The notes under the pieces are model-generated. The model saw only the letters and a list, made by a program, of their open reading frames with translations, did no database searches and was not told where the DNA came from. The translations under genes and the position numbers were made by a program. Below are positions 23,589 through 36,599 of a stretch of DNA of 64,000 bases, piece by piece. Location: positions 744,001-808,000 of the forward strand of contig BLAL01000160.1 in assembly GCA_015698045.1 (NCBI GenBank). The letters are read 5' to 3'. The stretch is from Rhizophagus clarus (lineage: Eukaryota > Glomeromycota > Glomeromycetes > Glomerales > Glomeraceae). Every line of letters starts with the position of its first letter. Position 1 is the stretch's first letter.

Positions 23589-25280
23589 TCATCATATCAC
23601 GCGTAACGAGGTATCATATCTTTCGTACATTTTGCATCATTATGCTAATGGATTTTCTATTTGTTTAGATTCATTCTTTTATTATAATCAACTTGGATTT
23701 TAGATCATATTAATTTCACACTGATCTAATACGTGTAATCATTTCTCTATCATGGTGATTAATGTCACCAATATCGAGTTGAGCTATCTGCCGTGTAAGG
23801 TTGTTGCTCAGTTTTATTATCCGGCATTATTCTGGTGATTTACTGTACATCTGGTAAACACGTGATTGTGGACGACCTTGGTTTATTGGGAACGTGATAA
23901 ACCGGCATATGTTTTCTTATACTATTGCACCCGTATTTCTTTCTGTTCCTCATATTGCATTTTAATTAGCTTTATTATAGAAATACTTTTTTCATAATTT
24001 TATAATGTATATGATCAAGATCACATGAAATCATAATGGTACGATCAACTAATAATGATCACTTTCGAAACAAAAAGAAATAAAGTATAATTAAATTAAT
24101 CAAATCATCTTGTCCAAATTTCTAAAAAATAAAAAAAAAAACAATAATAAATTAATTATTTTAATTAATTGATTGATAACATCAAGCGATGCGGCGAAGA
24201 TTCAATTATCGTGAGAAATACAGCATTATAAACTGATCTCGATGTACGAACCCACGATATAATGAACTTCACGTGATTGGAATTTCCCATAATTTAATAA
24301 TTTATGTTTGTGCGATAATAAAAAATCAGCCAAAATCAATATTCTTAATTACGTGACATATTTATATACCGAATCATCTATAAAGGAAGAACGGCGTGAA
24401 AATAATGCATGCGATTTTCCATAACGTACCAACAACCAACCGTTCTGTTTATGCGTAAGCATCTTTTAAAATAATAGACCAATTTCGACAAGTTAACGTT
24501 AGCCAATTAGAAGGAGAATCGACGTATTTATAGATATTTGTCTTAAACTCATATAAACTTATAGCAGATAGGGAGGATATAATGGATGGAATTTGATATA
24601 CCAGAACCCATTAAAATGAAATTCCGTTCTATCAAAAATTCCATATAATACGTATCAAAAAATAAATCTTTCCTGTTATTAGAAAATTATACATTTGTTT
24701 AATAATATAAAACATGGCAAAAAATTTCCTTTACCATTTTTACCATTTTACATTTTTTGCGAGTTATTTTTTTTTTTTAAGAGATATGAAAATATTCGTT
24801 TAATATCAATTCCCAACAATTAGGCATCTTATAAATCTAATAATAACATTATTTGATTATATTCTGGTTATCTGGCTGTCCATTGTTTGAATGAGATTTA
24901 AGAGAAATAATTTTAAAGAAATTAAAATGCAAAATGCTGGAAAAACTCATCACCTACATCAACCAATTTTAAATAATTTTAATACCCTTCAAACCATCAA
25001 ACCATGCCAGAGTCGCAAATTATATTGATCGATCAAAAATTCACAAATATTACCTTCTTGAATTTCTCATATTGCTTACTTTCTTAACTTACTGTATATA
25101 TTATATATACCTGACACAATAACGGCCAATCATTCCACATTTGACCTCCATATTGAATACTACGCGCCTAATAATGACGAAGAAATTTATCAGTTGATAT
25201 TAAGTATTAAACGACAGAAGAAGTACAAGACATTGAAATTAAGTGTTAAATAAAATTTATCGAACGCGGCTTTTAGCGAT
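23589..25280. other. Intergenic DNA
   Basis: No gene supported. Includes copy B of the dispersed repeat (24572-24616) and AT-rich tracts. Confidence 0.5.
24572..24616 (-). repeat. 45-bp dispersed repeat, copy B
   Basis: Inverted relative to 14499-14544, one indel apart. It lies about 670 bp upstream of the decayed gene starting near 25290. Confidence 0.7.
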
Positions 25281-25289
25281 GACAGCTTT

Positions 25290-26933
25290 ATGATCCTAAC
25301 TTTGCATCCACCCAAATCTGAAGAATTACGAACACGTTGGTTCCAATGTATGAAGATTAAAAAAGTTAAAGCACACATGCAGTACAAGTTATATAAACGA
25401 ATAGAAGGATATGATATTGGCACAAACCTACAGACATACTGCAGAAACCAACAAAATGAAACAAGTTATTACTATTTGCAAGAGTCATTCAACTTGATGG
25501 AATAAAATACTTGGAAGCAATGTTTCCGAGTAAAGCAGCACAGTTAAAGTCACTAAATCAGGACAAGACTAATAGGATAGCGACCATTCAATTGAACTCA
25601 CGCCTCTCTCAAAAAACTCCGAAAGGACAAAATAATACTGGGAAGAGTCAAGAGAGCATCGCTTCTGATTTGAAAGAATTGCCTAAAGACTTAAATAAAG
25701 ACTCGTTAATAGAAGTAACGAATGCCTCGGAAATAGATAAGAAATTAGCGGCGGTAACAGAATCTATTATGGATACGACATTTGTAATTGACGAAGCACT
25801 ATAGATCGCAACGACACCGTCTCCAAGGAAAGCAGAGGTTTTAGAATTAGAACACAATCGTGTAAATCCAAAGAAAGTGATGACTCAATTGATACCACAA
25901 CTTTTACATTCAGGTAAATTCTGAGGAAAATTGACAGATGCTAACGAGTCAAATAACAATACAACATTCTCATTCAGCTGTAAAAAATTCTGTGTTGAAG
26001 TCGTCTCAAGAAGAACCGACATTTTCATTTAGTAATAGTAAATCTATAGATATCATGATGAAGCCGTCTCCAGAAGAACTGAAAGCTTTAACACAAGAAT
26101 ATAGTTGCGTGAACGCATCATGCAGTAGTCCAGTGATGGCAAATGACAATATCATTTGGCTAATTTTTAAGTAATCCCACATGATATCAAAATGATATAG
26201 AAATCTGTATCATTTAAAATAAATGTCATTTACAAATGACAAGTAACAAAATGACATGTGTCATTTTTAAATGATAATGTTATTATCATTTGATGATCCA
26301 TTTTGTAGAAAAATATTTCTTAATGATAATTCTTTTAGGGGGTGTATACTTAATGAATATATTTCGTTTATTAAATTTGGAAAAAAATAAGTGATAACAT
26401 TTTATTTTATGCAAAATGAATCTAAAGATTTTAATTATTTTTCACGTTTTTGTCAGTTAGTTGACAAAGAAAATCATTTAGATAATGATGATGTTATAAA
26501 TGAAGAAACTTATAATTTTGAAGTAGGTGGGCAGGATACTCATCCAGTAGATAATCCATTAGCATTAGCTAAATGAAATCTACTTAGTTTGTTTAATGAA
26601 TCTTTAGAAATGCCAGTTTATGTTAGTTCAATGATAAACTTGAATTAAATATCTAATGTAATAAAAAGTTAACAGAATAAATATATTAAGTTCACATGAT
26701 ATATTTTAAATGACAATCATTTGTCATGAAATGATATAATGACATGTGACATGTCACTAATATCATTTGTATCATTTCATGTCACTTGCCAACACTGTGC
26801 AGTACAAGATTAGAAGAAGAAATAAAGGAAGATAAAGAGCCAAACGAACATAATAAAAGACAGAAGAATAGAAACGATAGAACTAAATTTGGCGCTAAAA
26901 GTGTAGTCAAATAAACCGGTAGAAAATATAAAA
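25290..26933 (+). pseudogene. Decayed unknown gene split by a hAT-type element
   Basis: Segments of one gene can be followed: 25290-25457 (MILTLHPPKSEELRTRWFQC, KKVKAHMQYKLYKRIEGYD), then in another frame 25463-25804 (ARVIQLDGIKYLEAMFPSKA, then a Ser/Lys/Asp-rich region), a stop at 25802-25804 with the frame reopening as TTPSPRKAEVLEL, another shift near 25920, then 25938-26128 ending CVNASCS. After the inserted element, the same frame resumes at 26805 as TRLEEEIKEDKEPN and ends in a basic tail before TAA at about 26913. Two frameshifts and one stop plus the insertion mark it as dead. The family is not recognised; the first segment resembles a conserved globular exon and the rest is disordered. 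Confidence 0.6.
26129..26797. mobile_element. hAT-type non-autonomous element inserted in an exon
   Basis: Ends CAGTGATGGCAAATGACA (from 26131) and, reversed, CAGTGTTGGCAAGTGACA (to 26797), close to the CAGTG-TGG ends common in hAT elements. Flanks are TGCAGTAG (26121-26128) and TGCAGTAC (26798-26805), an 8-bp duplication with one mismatch and two extra bases at the left end. Subterminal regions carry many ATGACA/TGTCAT words in both orientations. An internal frame (about 26391-26576) encodes an acidic stretch ending NPLALAK that may be the tail of a lost transposase. Deleting the element and one flank restores the host frame. Confidence 0.8.
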
Positions 26934-29092
26934 AAAATAATATTTTAACCTCTACTTATTAACCGGATGTATATATTTTGTTAAATTTTAGCCATAACTC
27001 GCACAATATGTGAAGTATCGTTCAGGTAATACGGAGTAATTGTTGATTATAGTTTAGATAAAATAGGAAAATAACAAAAAAATTATGAAAATTCACGTTA
27101 AAATTGTATAAAAGAATAATATAAAACAGGTAAATGTACATAGATCATAATGAAAATGAAAATTGGTATATAGCGAAGTTTATATTAACTTTTTAATGTA
27201 TACAATATTGTAATTGTTCTATTGTTCACAAATAAACGCAATAAAAAGTGCATTTACCAATTAAAAAAAAATGTTTGTATTTTCATTGGTGTTAAATTAT
27301 GAATATATTGAAATGTGTTAGGTGACTTGCGGGACCAAGACTAGCAGGTAAATAGGACCAGGATGGCAGGACTTCGGTAGATCCCGTGTGTTGATGAGTC
27401 AATAATCTTATTTAATTCTTATTTATGATTATTAAATGTATTGTAAAATTTTTTTTTTTTTAAAAAAAAAAAGAATTTTCATAATTAGAACCATTTTTGA
27501 ATAATTAAAACGAAAAATGATTTTACTAATAATTGAAAATCCACTTATTTGCCTTGTTTGTAGTCATTCAGAAATTGTAGTACTGCATATTGTTGTAATT
27601 TGTTTCTGTAAATTTTTTTTTTTTAAAAGAAAAAAGAAACCAATGAAATGGTTCAATAACAATAAAAATGAAAGGATTTATTGTTTTGGGATCATACTTG
27701 CTGCAGCCGAATCGGATAATGCAGCAACTCGGCAAAGGATTTGTTTAAATTAATAATTATGAAGCACCCATACGAACAAACTAAAAATATATTTGTTCAA
27801 AGGGATCTATATATTATTTTCACTTTTATTCAATTCATATTATTTCACATTTTATACTATTTATTCATGAAATATATGCAGCACAGACTGCACAGTATTA
27901 TAATTGTACAGGACTGAAAGATTCAGGCGCAGTATGCAACAAAAGCATTAAATTATAGTAGAGACGGATTTATTTGGATTTCCTTTGGTTATCCAGGTAC
28001 TGTTAGAAAGAATCAGTTTTATTATGATTTTACATCTGATAAGTAGAACTGAATAGGGCAGCCTAACCTCTAAATACACGTCATCTTTGAATACTTTAAA
28101 TAAGAATTTCCAATAATCTGGAATGAAATGTAGTATGGCCTATGAAGGTGTGTTCATATATTGCTATTGCTTTTTAACTGCAATGCAATTGTTGTTAAAA
28201 ACATGTATTCCCTTGCCCACACCTAAAATATCTCTATGATACATTTAAAAACCATCATCTCTTTATGGTTATAATAGATTAGATTGTAATGTATTAGTAT
28301 TGTATCAAACAGCTATTTATTCATAATTAATAACTCAAACATTTTTTTTATTATGAATTAAAAATAAATTTTTAATGCATGGATTTTCCGAAGAAATGAA
28401 CTCAAGTTTTTTCGTCTAAAAGTTTGTTTATCTGATTACGTGATTATAAATACTATTATTTAAAATGTACGTATGTATGTTACTACGTTACTGATGCAAT
28501 GCGGAACTTTATAATTATATCCAAAGAAACTGAATATATTATGCATGATTAAATAGTGATCAAATGTGAGAAATGGAGAAACCTTTCATATAAATTTGTT
28601 AGTATAAAAATTACGCTATAACTAAAACTTCTCATGTGGTACATGTGATTTATGCATAAATGAATCAGCCACATATGACCAAAGAAACAAATTTAGTAAA
28701 ATTTTTATGCGGAGAATCGTGGTAGCTTTAGCCAGTTCCTCAATTACAATAATAGTTAATTGCGTACGTATGTATTATCACATTATCAGTTTGCTTTAGC
28801 TTATCAGTCACCTCTTATAATAGACACTACATCTTAGAAATGATAGAAATATACATTAAATATTTGCTCATTAACAGCTCATTGAACTTGGCATGGCGAT
28901 GTGATAAATTTTTCTTAAAATTTTAATATTTCAATATCGTTTAATGTATTCAGTGAAACTGATAAACATGTTGTTTTACAACTTTAAAATTATAAATATT
29001 TAAACTTATGAAGGACAAAATTTTTTTGAATTTTTCGATGATGATAACGATGATGGCAACGCGACAATCATGATTGATTGGTTACAGTGTTA
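26934..29092. other. Intergenic DNA
   Basis: About 2.1 kb without a supported gene; A/T homopolymer tracts at 27450-27475 and 27605-27640. The open frame at 27517-27753 contains these tracts and is not credible. Confidence 0.5.
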
Positions 29093-32000
29093 AAAGAATT
29101 GGATGTTTAAATCTTATCATATATATAGTTAGATATTACCTCTTCAACAGGTTTCCATATGATACGACGAAAGCCAACCACTAAAATAACAAATCCTTTT
29201 AGTTTATTAGGATTTGATTTGGTTATTTTAATACGTTTATCAAATACTCCTGAACTATAATAATCAACAGGCTTTCCTTTTGAGATTACATCCATATATG
29301 ATCTTAATTGATTTATTCCATTATTCAATATTTCACCTACAGTTATTTGTTTTGTTTCTTGATGTTCTTTTGACCAATAAATATATACCCTTTTTAATAA
29401 AGATTCTTCATCTTCTTTTTCAAGAATTCTATCTAGATTTTCTAAATCATTTGAACCAAACTTATTTTTTTGATTTTTCATTAAACCAACTAAAGAAATA
29501 TATTTTAATTCTAAACTAATGTTATTATTATGAGTATCTATCTCTTTTAATATAAAAATATCTGAATAGCCAAAACGACCAGATCCTTTTTGTTTTTTAC
29601 CATCCATTATTAATGAAAGTTCTGGAATACGATATTTTAATGGCAAAAGGCTTTCAACAATTGCCTGTAGAACAGGTTCATCCGCAGAAGATAAAGATAT
29701 CTGTGATCTTGTTAGTAAAAATGTTTTTAAAATTTTTATAAAAGGTATAATATTACCTGTAACAAGGTTTTCATATGCTGAAGCAGCAAGAAGACCATCA
29801 TTAATAAACTGTCTATATACTAATTTATCCTTATTTTGTTTTAAAATTTGGATTTGTTTTTTAAATGAATTATCTAGATATAAACTATTGGTATCAGCAT
29901 CATTATCTCTAACCCTTTTTAGTTTGCTTGTTTGTTTACCTTGGAAAATAAGGTGTTCATTCCATTTTTTATTAAAAACAGATTCTAATGCTTTACCTAA
30001 ACAATATATCTCACTTTCACCATCATTATATGTATAGCAATTGCAAAATATTAAACGAATATCTTCCTCAAATTCCTCTAATATTGTGTATTCATTGTTC
30101 TTTAATTTTGAATTTATAGTAAATAGATCCATTGGGTATTTTACAATCTTATCTGTAATATTTTTTTCAACATATTTAAAAAATAGATGAGCATCAGATG
30201 TATTCTCTAGTTCATGAAGTATATTACAACAGAAATCAATAAGCTTGATAGAAAAATCTGTGTCTTGTGTTTCTTTTGAAAAAGATATAACAGTAGTATC
30301 AGCAGGTACTAAATTTTTTTTTTCATATTTAACATCAATATTTTGTGTTTCTTTTGCATTAATGTGAATATCTTGTGCTTCTTTTGGAAAAGACGTAACT
30401 TCTAAATTTTCTTTATCTTCTTTTGGAAAAGATGTAATAGTAGTTTTTTCATATTCTTCAATAACTTCTTCCCAGAATGTCTGCAACATTTTTGAATAAC
30501 GAGAAAGTTCTGCATCTATCTGTTATATGAGTTAAAACAAGAGATTAGTAGTGTGTTAAATTTTTTATTTAGTGATTAAAGAAGATACATAGCCAATTCC
30601 TCCTCCAGAATTAGCAGACTTTATCAGCAACAAAGTTAGGACACCTGAGATGAGATCTTGGGGTGGTTACCAAGCTTGTCAAAACAGTAATTCTCCTCAG
30701 TGACTACGACCAGTATTAGGAGTTACCCCAAATTTGCAAAATAAAAAACAAACACACCTTTTTCTTTATTTCAACAAAAATATTTGGTTCTAATAATTCC
30801 TTGGCTGTATTCAAAAAGCGTTTGTACCAAATCATATTAAAGCTTTTCCACTTGGCCAATGTTAATGAAGAATTAATTAGTGAAGCCAGTGAAGCAATAA
30901 TGATGTCTCGATTAAGATCCAAAAATCTAAGGTAAGACCGAATTTTTGATTCTTTTATGTAAGTAACAAGAGCTAATAATAAACAAAAAGATTGGTTAGA
31001 AGCTGATTGAATTCTGACAAATATTGCACAATTTGCTTACCCTCATATCCAATATAACTTTCACTTGTTGTTGTATTCATTATGAAAGAAAAAAATAAAA
31101 GATTTAGATATTATGAAAGAAAAAAAATAAAAGATTTAGATATTTTGAAAGAAAAAAAATAAGAGATTTAGATATTTGTGTAAAAAAAGTAAATTGTTTG
31201 TAAATTATTTGTAAAAAAAAAAACAAAAGAAATTAGGGAACTTAAATACAAAAAAATATATAAAAGCTAAATAATAATATGTATAAATTGCTAAAAATTA
31301 GTCAATATAACTAAATGTTGTTCATTAATTTACGATTATATTTTTATTAGTCAAGATATTATAATTTTAATTTTGTAATACTTTGTCATATATAATTATA
31401 AATTCGTATATAAAAGTATTATTAAAAATTAGTCAATACAATGTATTGAATGTGAATTAACATTTGTCATATATTGTTCATTAGTTTATACTGTCATCGT
31501 TTATTATTTTTTCACGATGATAAATTATTACAAAATTTATTTCGCGTACGAAAATCTTAGTCACACGTTATTAGTGATTAGTCGCAATTCATATGTGATC
31601 TAAGCATATGATAAGCAGGCAAAAATTATATTACTAATTTTTTTTTTTCGTATAATTAATTAATTTTTTAATTTTTTTTTTTTACTACATATATATATAT
31701 GTACATATATGATAATATGTTAATCTTATAATTAATATTTTAAAGTTTCTTGAAATTCCTAATTTAGGATAGCAATATCCAGTCAAACAAAAAACTGAAA
31801 AAAAAAGAATATTAAATATTATTTAATGTGTTACACGGCAACTGACTGTTAAAAAGTTTCCGATGGAAGCGAAAATTAATCATGGCTCTACCAGAGACCC
31901 GAAAAATTTTCGAAAGCAATTTTTTCAAAAGAAATTGAAAATTTTTGCATTCAATGCATTACATTGCGTTGTAAATTAAAAATTTTCCTCATTAATAAGA

Positions 32001-32816
32001 CCATATCATAATATCACATGATGAGAATATTATTGGCTCAAAAAATTTTTACTCGGAATTACCAAACCACTCATTCATTTTTTATAAACCTCGATAACCC
32101 AAAATAAACCAAGTGGAGATTATACAGGTTACAAATACATGAGGAATAAAGAGACATAAGTTTACCGGATCACTATCTAATATACTAACCAACTACGCGG
32201 AGGTTAATTAGATAGCGCATTGGGTGCGAAGTTATTAAGCATAATCGATTTAGAATGAGCACGTAATTTTTCTTAATTCCAGTCAGAATTACTGACCCGA
32301 AGTTTAATTCTGGCCAAAATCGAAATTAATCGATAAATCGAAAGAAATTTTCACTCCAAATTAAAAAAAATTTCCGGATCCCTGGGCTCTACAGACTCAG
32401 CTGACATTTTATAAACTGGTGTTCCTTTTACTAGATTTACAGCAACGATAATGCAAACTCCAACTAATAATTATTTGTCTATGACAATTTTTATACAACT
32501 AATATAATCATTTTCATTATTTTTCTCTCTTTTTATTTCTCTCTTTCCTGTGTGTTATTTGTTTATTTTATATTATTTTAGAGTAGTAGTTCGGCGGTAG
32601 AAAATATAGAATAACTAGTAAAAAATCGTATGCTATGGCCATAGTATGCTTACTTTGTAAGTCTGTGAGTACCAGCTTTGCTGGGAATTATTTGGAGCGG
32701 TATAGTGCTATGTGGTTGGAGCATAGGCGTTTACTTTTTAGTAAACTCATGAGTATCAGCGTAATTTTTTGTAGGGTGGAGCATAGTACACTTCTTACTT
32801 CTTAGTAATCCCTTTG
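29093..32816 (-). repeat. Right arm of large inverted duplication
   Basis: Reverse-oriented counterpart of 9893-13767, about 3.7 kb, with 15.3 kb between the arms. The left arm has small insertions relative to this one (for example about 40 bp near 10395). Homology stops abruptly at AAACATCCAATT on the gene side and at AAAGGGATTACTAAG on the outer side. Confidence 0.85.
29107..31080 (-). CDS. Bromodomain fused to PD-(D/E)XK nuclease domain
   Basis: Exons 31080-31041, 30972-30758 and 30519-29107; GT-AG introns, continuous frame, 555 aa. Residues 1-90 are a helical N-terminal region, 95-170 a charged linker with repeated TSFPKE units. Residues of about 175-275 are a bromodomain (HLFFKYVEKNITDKIVKYPM, LIFCNCYTYND with the acetyl-lysine-binding Asn at about 250, then GKALESVFNKKW). 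Residues of about 310-555 carry a PD-(D/E)XK-type core: Asp near 405 in FGYSDIF and ExK near 422-424 in LELKY, then GINQLRSYMDVI and LKGFVILVVGFRRIIW. The combination suggests a chromatin-targeted nuclease, similar in spirit to Crinkler/effector nucleases. Function is inferred; domains are seen. The left-arm copy is frameshifted. Confidence 0.83.
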
Positions 32817-33840
32817 CCGGATTTTTAAAAAAAATTTCAGTAATAACAAATTTAATAGCAAAATCCTTCAAAATAAGAAGTTATTCCTTGATTTCCCAGA
32901 ATATCACTTATTTCTTAAATTTTCCATATTATTTAATATTTTAAAGAGTCCTTTTGATGATGAATTGGTTCTGTGACTTCTGTAAATAATTTCGCTTAAA
33001 ATAACTTCATGATAATTGAAGAAAAATATCAAACACAATACAATTTAGAAAACAATTTAATTTTTTTTTTATAAACGCAAAAATTTGATTATTATAATTG
33101 CTTAAACGTAAGGTCCCGTTCCTAGTAATATCACATATATGTACATTGTATTGTTTAGTTTAAATAAATGAAATAAAATACTAATTGATAATTATTATAT
33201 AATAACTCACGTGGATAACATAATTCGACATAACTGAAACTGGGTGAATCGACAATAACATGGATATATACACTCTCTTCAGATGAAAGAAAAAGTCCAG
33301 AGTATCCGATTATCGAAATATTATAACCATTTAATATTTTGAATTGTTCATTATAGGTGTCTCACAAGATTTTTTACGTTAATATACAGGGGTCATAATA
33401 TCATTGCTATGGATGAAACATATATATTTCAATTCGTCAACTAGAAACAATGATTATTAGATTGGAATTGTGGGATATTGCATGTAACATGTTCTGATGT
33501 TGAAGAATATCATTTTATGATTTTATCTAGTCTGTGATATTTATAATTATTAATGAACTAAAATTTTCTTTGATATATATTAATGAATTTTTGTTTTCTT
33601 CTGTTATTCAGAATGAGCTTGGAGATTCTCGTTCTCAGTCAAGAAAAAGTGATGAAAGCAGAATGGACGTCCCTTTACCCATTCTTGAATATCATAACCA
33701 ATTCACCCTTCTACGAAGAAAAAAAATTCTTTTGCCATCATGCCCATCTTCCATCTTATAAAGTGTAATGGTGAAAGAAATTAGAATGTTCGCTTGTTTG
33801 TCCTTTATTTATATATGCCATAATTTCATTTTCTTCTTTT
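32817..33840. other. Intergenic DNA, no convincing gene
   Basis: AT-rich. Open frames of 61-75 codons at 33534-33768 have no recognisable features; they could be a first exon of the spliced-looking array that follows. Confidence 0.4.
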
Positions 33841-33842
33841 GG

Positions 33843-35265
33843 ACGCGGATTTCGGTGAGAAGTTAATCAATTTTTAGAATTTTACTTATTTAGAGAGACG
33901 TCCAATTTCGTTTCGTTTTTCTCTCATAGGTTTACAGATTTCTGGATGATTCTTGCTGGAATTTCGAAGTACTTACTTTGAAATTATTCTTTTATTTTGC
34001 AGGTCCTGTACTGAGGCTTCAAAGTAAAATTGGTAGGTTCGATTTTTAACGAAACGGTTATTAACGTTTCGTTTATTCTTTTTTTTTTTTAGGTTCTTTG
34101 GTCCCAAAGTCTTAAGCATTTCGGTAAGCAACTAATTCTTGATAATTTTTTTCAATTTTCTTTAACGAAACGTTTATTAATGTTTCTTTTCTTCACGTTT
34201 TTAGGTCCTTCTAGCGAGTTGAGTTTTTGCATTATCTTTGACTTTGAGAGCTATCATTTCACTTGAGATTTTGGAAAATTGTCCGCTTGAAACATGTCAT
34301 TTCGGAAGAACCTCCTTCATACCTGTAGTAATCCGGGTTTGTTGAACTTTGATTACAGACTTAGCCGATTTTATATTTTCTGATTTTTTAGTCCGGAGTG
34401 TAACTAAGGACTATATATTTCTATGCAAAGGACACACAAAATGTCCGTCTGTCAAAAATTGAGTCGATGCATGATTGGTTCATTTAGTTACGCTCGTACT
34501 CCAAACTTAACAATGGTTCTGAAACCGTTCCCTAGTTATACATAATGATATATTACTATCGTTTCTTTTTGTTTTCATGGTTTTTTCGTTTCTTTTATTA
34601 ATATTCATTTATTTTCTTTCTTTAGGTTTTAAGCAGGACGGCTGATTCTTAAGTCATGGCAAGATTTTTATTTTGGATCCTTACTAGGTGAATTCTTCTT
34701 CAACGTATAGAATTCGATGTGTTTCATCCAAATTTTTATTTAACGAAATGTATTGCTTGTAGATTGGAAATGATGCTTCTTTACATAACTCTCAATTTTT
34801 TTTTAATTAGAAACGTTTAAACATTTCTTTATTATTTTTTTTTATAGGTCCTGACTACTCTGAACTACCTTAGTTTTTTTAACATACTGTTTGTTGGATT
34901 CTTAAACGTATGGAATTTCGGTGAGTGGTTTTTTTCTTATAATTATTTCTTTTAGCAAGACATTTTACTTATTTTTGATCACTCTTTTTTTTCAGGCAGA
35001 CAAGTCTTTTGATGCGTATAAGGAAAGGATTGATATTTCTCTTTAACAAAACGTTTCTAGCATTTGAAACATTCTTTTTTATCTATTTATAGGAATCCAG
35101 TACTGAACTTTTAAAAGACAGGATACCTTGGTAAAGTTTTTGAATTTTGAGAACTATTTTATAAAACGTTATATTTAACATTTTTTTAAAACTTTTGTGT
35201 AGAAATCCAACTCTTATTTGATGCCAGATATTTGGTAATTTTGATTACGAAACTAAAAAAAAAGC
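33843..35265 (+). repeat. Exon/intron-like repeat array, probably non-coding
   Basis: A succession of intron-like segments each beginning GGTRAG/GGTAAR after TTTCG or TTG and ending in a pyrimidine tract plus TAG or CAG, separated by short segments that begin alike: GTCCTGTACTGAGGCTTC (about 34002), GTTCTTTGGTCCC (34094), GTCCTTCTAGC (34205), GTCCTGACTACTCTG (34849), AATCCAGTACTGAAC (35094), AAATCCAACTC (35203). The intron-like parts repeat AACGAAACGTTTATTAATGT-type words. Joining the short segments in order gives early stops, so it may be a decayed gene of micro-exons, a non-coding RNA or a repeat shaped like introns. Confidence 0.4.
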
Positions 35266-35825
35266 TTTCCAGAAAAGTTAAGAATCAAGACGAGTTATAG
35301 GATCATCTTAGCAAATTCCTTCAAGAGTCTTCTGGACGCATGTGAGTTTAGGTTTGTGTTCAAATACCAAAATGTAGTAAGTTTCGCAACAAAATTTATT
35401 TTTTAATATGAAACGTAGTTACTAATGCTTAGAATCTTACACTTTATTACTGGATACTTAGAAATATAAATTCTAAATTTTATTTTTTATTTTAATTTCT
35501 TTTACTAACGCTTCTTGATTTACTTTTATAGATATTGTGGATAATGATAATTTTCAAATATTATTAGATTCAGATGTCAGAATGAAAAAAAAGTAAGTTT
35601 TATAATGAAACCTAACTTTTTTCTTTGAGTATTGTTAACTAATGATTATCTTCCTTTGTAGATTTAATCTTTAGATTGGATACTATTAGATATATATAAT
35701 TAAATCATACAATAGAAAATAAAAATAATAGTAAAATTTAATTGCTTATTTTAATAATAAAATACTATATTTTGGTAATTCAATTGCTTTGTTTGCTCTT
35801 AATTGTCTAAAAATTTTCAATAAAT

Positions 35826-36260
35826 TATTACCAAACTGTCCTAAACTGTCTTTATGAATGTTTCATTTATATTCAACTGTTTAAATTGTCAAACATTATC
35901 ATTGAATTGTTATATGATTGTCAGAAGAAATGCTACATTTACACCCAATTATCCAAAATTGTCAAGAAGACCATTATCATTAAATTGTTGTATGATTGTC
36001 AAAAGAAATACTGTAAACACCCAATTATCCAAAATTGTCAAGACTGTTATCACTAAATTGTTGCACAATTGTCAGAAAGAATGCTACATTTACACTTTAC
36101 TGTCCAAAATTGTCAGGATTGTTATCACTAAATTGTTACTCAATTATCAAAAAGGATGCTCTGTTACTGCTTAATTGTCTAAATTGTTAAGATTAATGCT
36201 ATTAAATTGTTATTCAATTGTCAAAGAAAATGTGCTATTTATACTTAATTATCTAAAATT
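35826..36260 (+). repeat. ~75-bp tandem repeat
   Basis: Core CCAAAATTGTCAAGA recurs at about 35953, 36029, 36104 and 36178 (steps of 75-76 bp) with flanking partial copies; also contains TTATCACTAAATTGTT and AATTGTCAGAAA words. A 106-codon frame across it is a by-product. Confidence 0.8.
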
Positions 36261-36279
36261 ATCTTAAAATTTTGCTAAA

Positions 36280-36560
36280 TTATTATTAAATTGATATCTG
36301 ATAAGTCATCTACTTAATTTGATAACAGATTCATCTGAATATCTGATAAGTCATCTGACCAATCTGATCAATCTGTAATCTGTAATTTGACAGGTAACTT
36401 AACAAATATCTGATCTGACCAGATTTCAGATCCTATTTCTATATCTGTTATTCATTTATCTGATCTGATAACTTAATCTGCTATCTGTTTATCTGATCTG
36501 ATTAGAAATCTGTTATCTAAAATATCTGCATAAGTATTATCCAAATTATCTGAAGATTAT
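36280..36560. repeat. ATCTGAT-rich cluster
   Basis: More than a dozen ATCTGAT/ATCAGAT/ATCTGTTAT words within 280 bp. Density resembles a subterminal region of a non-autonomous DNA transposon, but no ends or target duplication could be fixed. Confidence 0.55.
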
Positions 36561-36599
36561 CTAAATTATCTGTTAATATCATTAAAATTTCAGTTAATT

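Noticed and set aside
25648-25857. 69-codon minus-strand frame
   Set aside because: Shadow of the plus-strand decayed gene.
27517-27753. 78-codon plus-strand frame
   Set aside because: Contains a poly-Phe/Lys stretch from a T/A tract and has no recognisable domain.
35854-36174. 106-codon frame with internal repeats
   Set aside because: Direct translation of the 75-bp tandem repeat.
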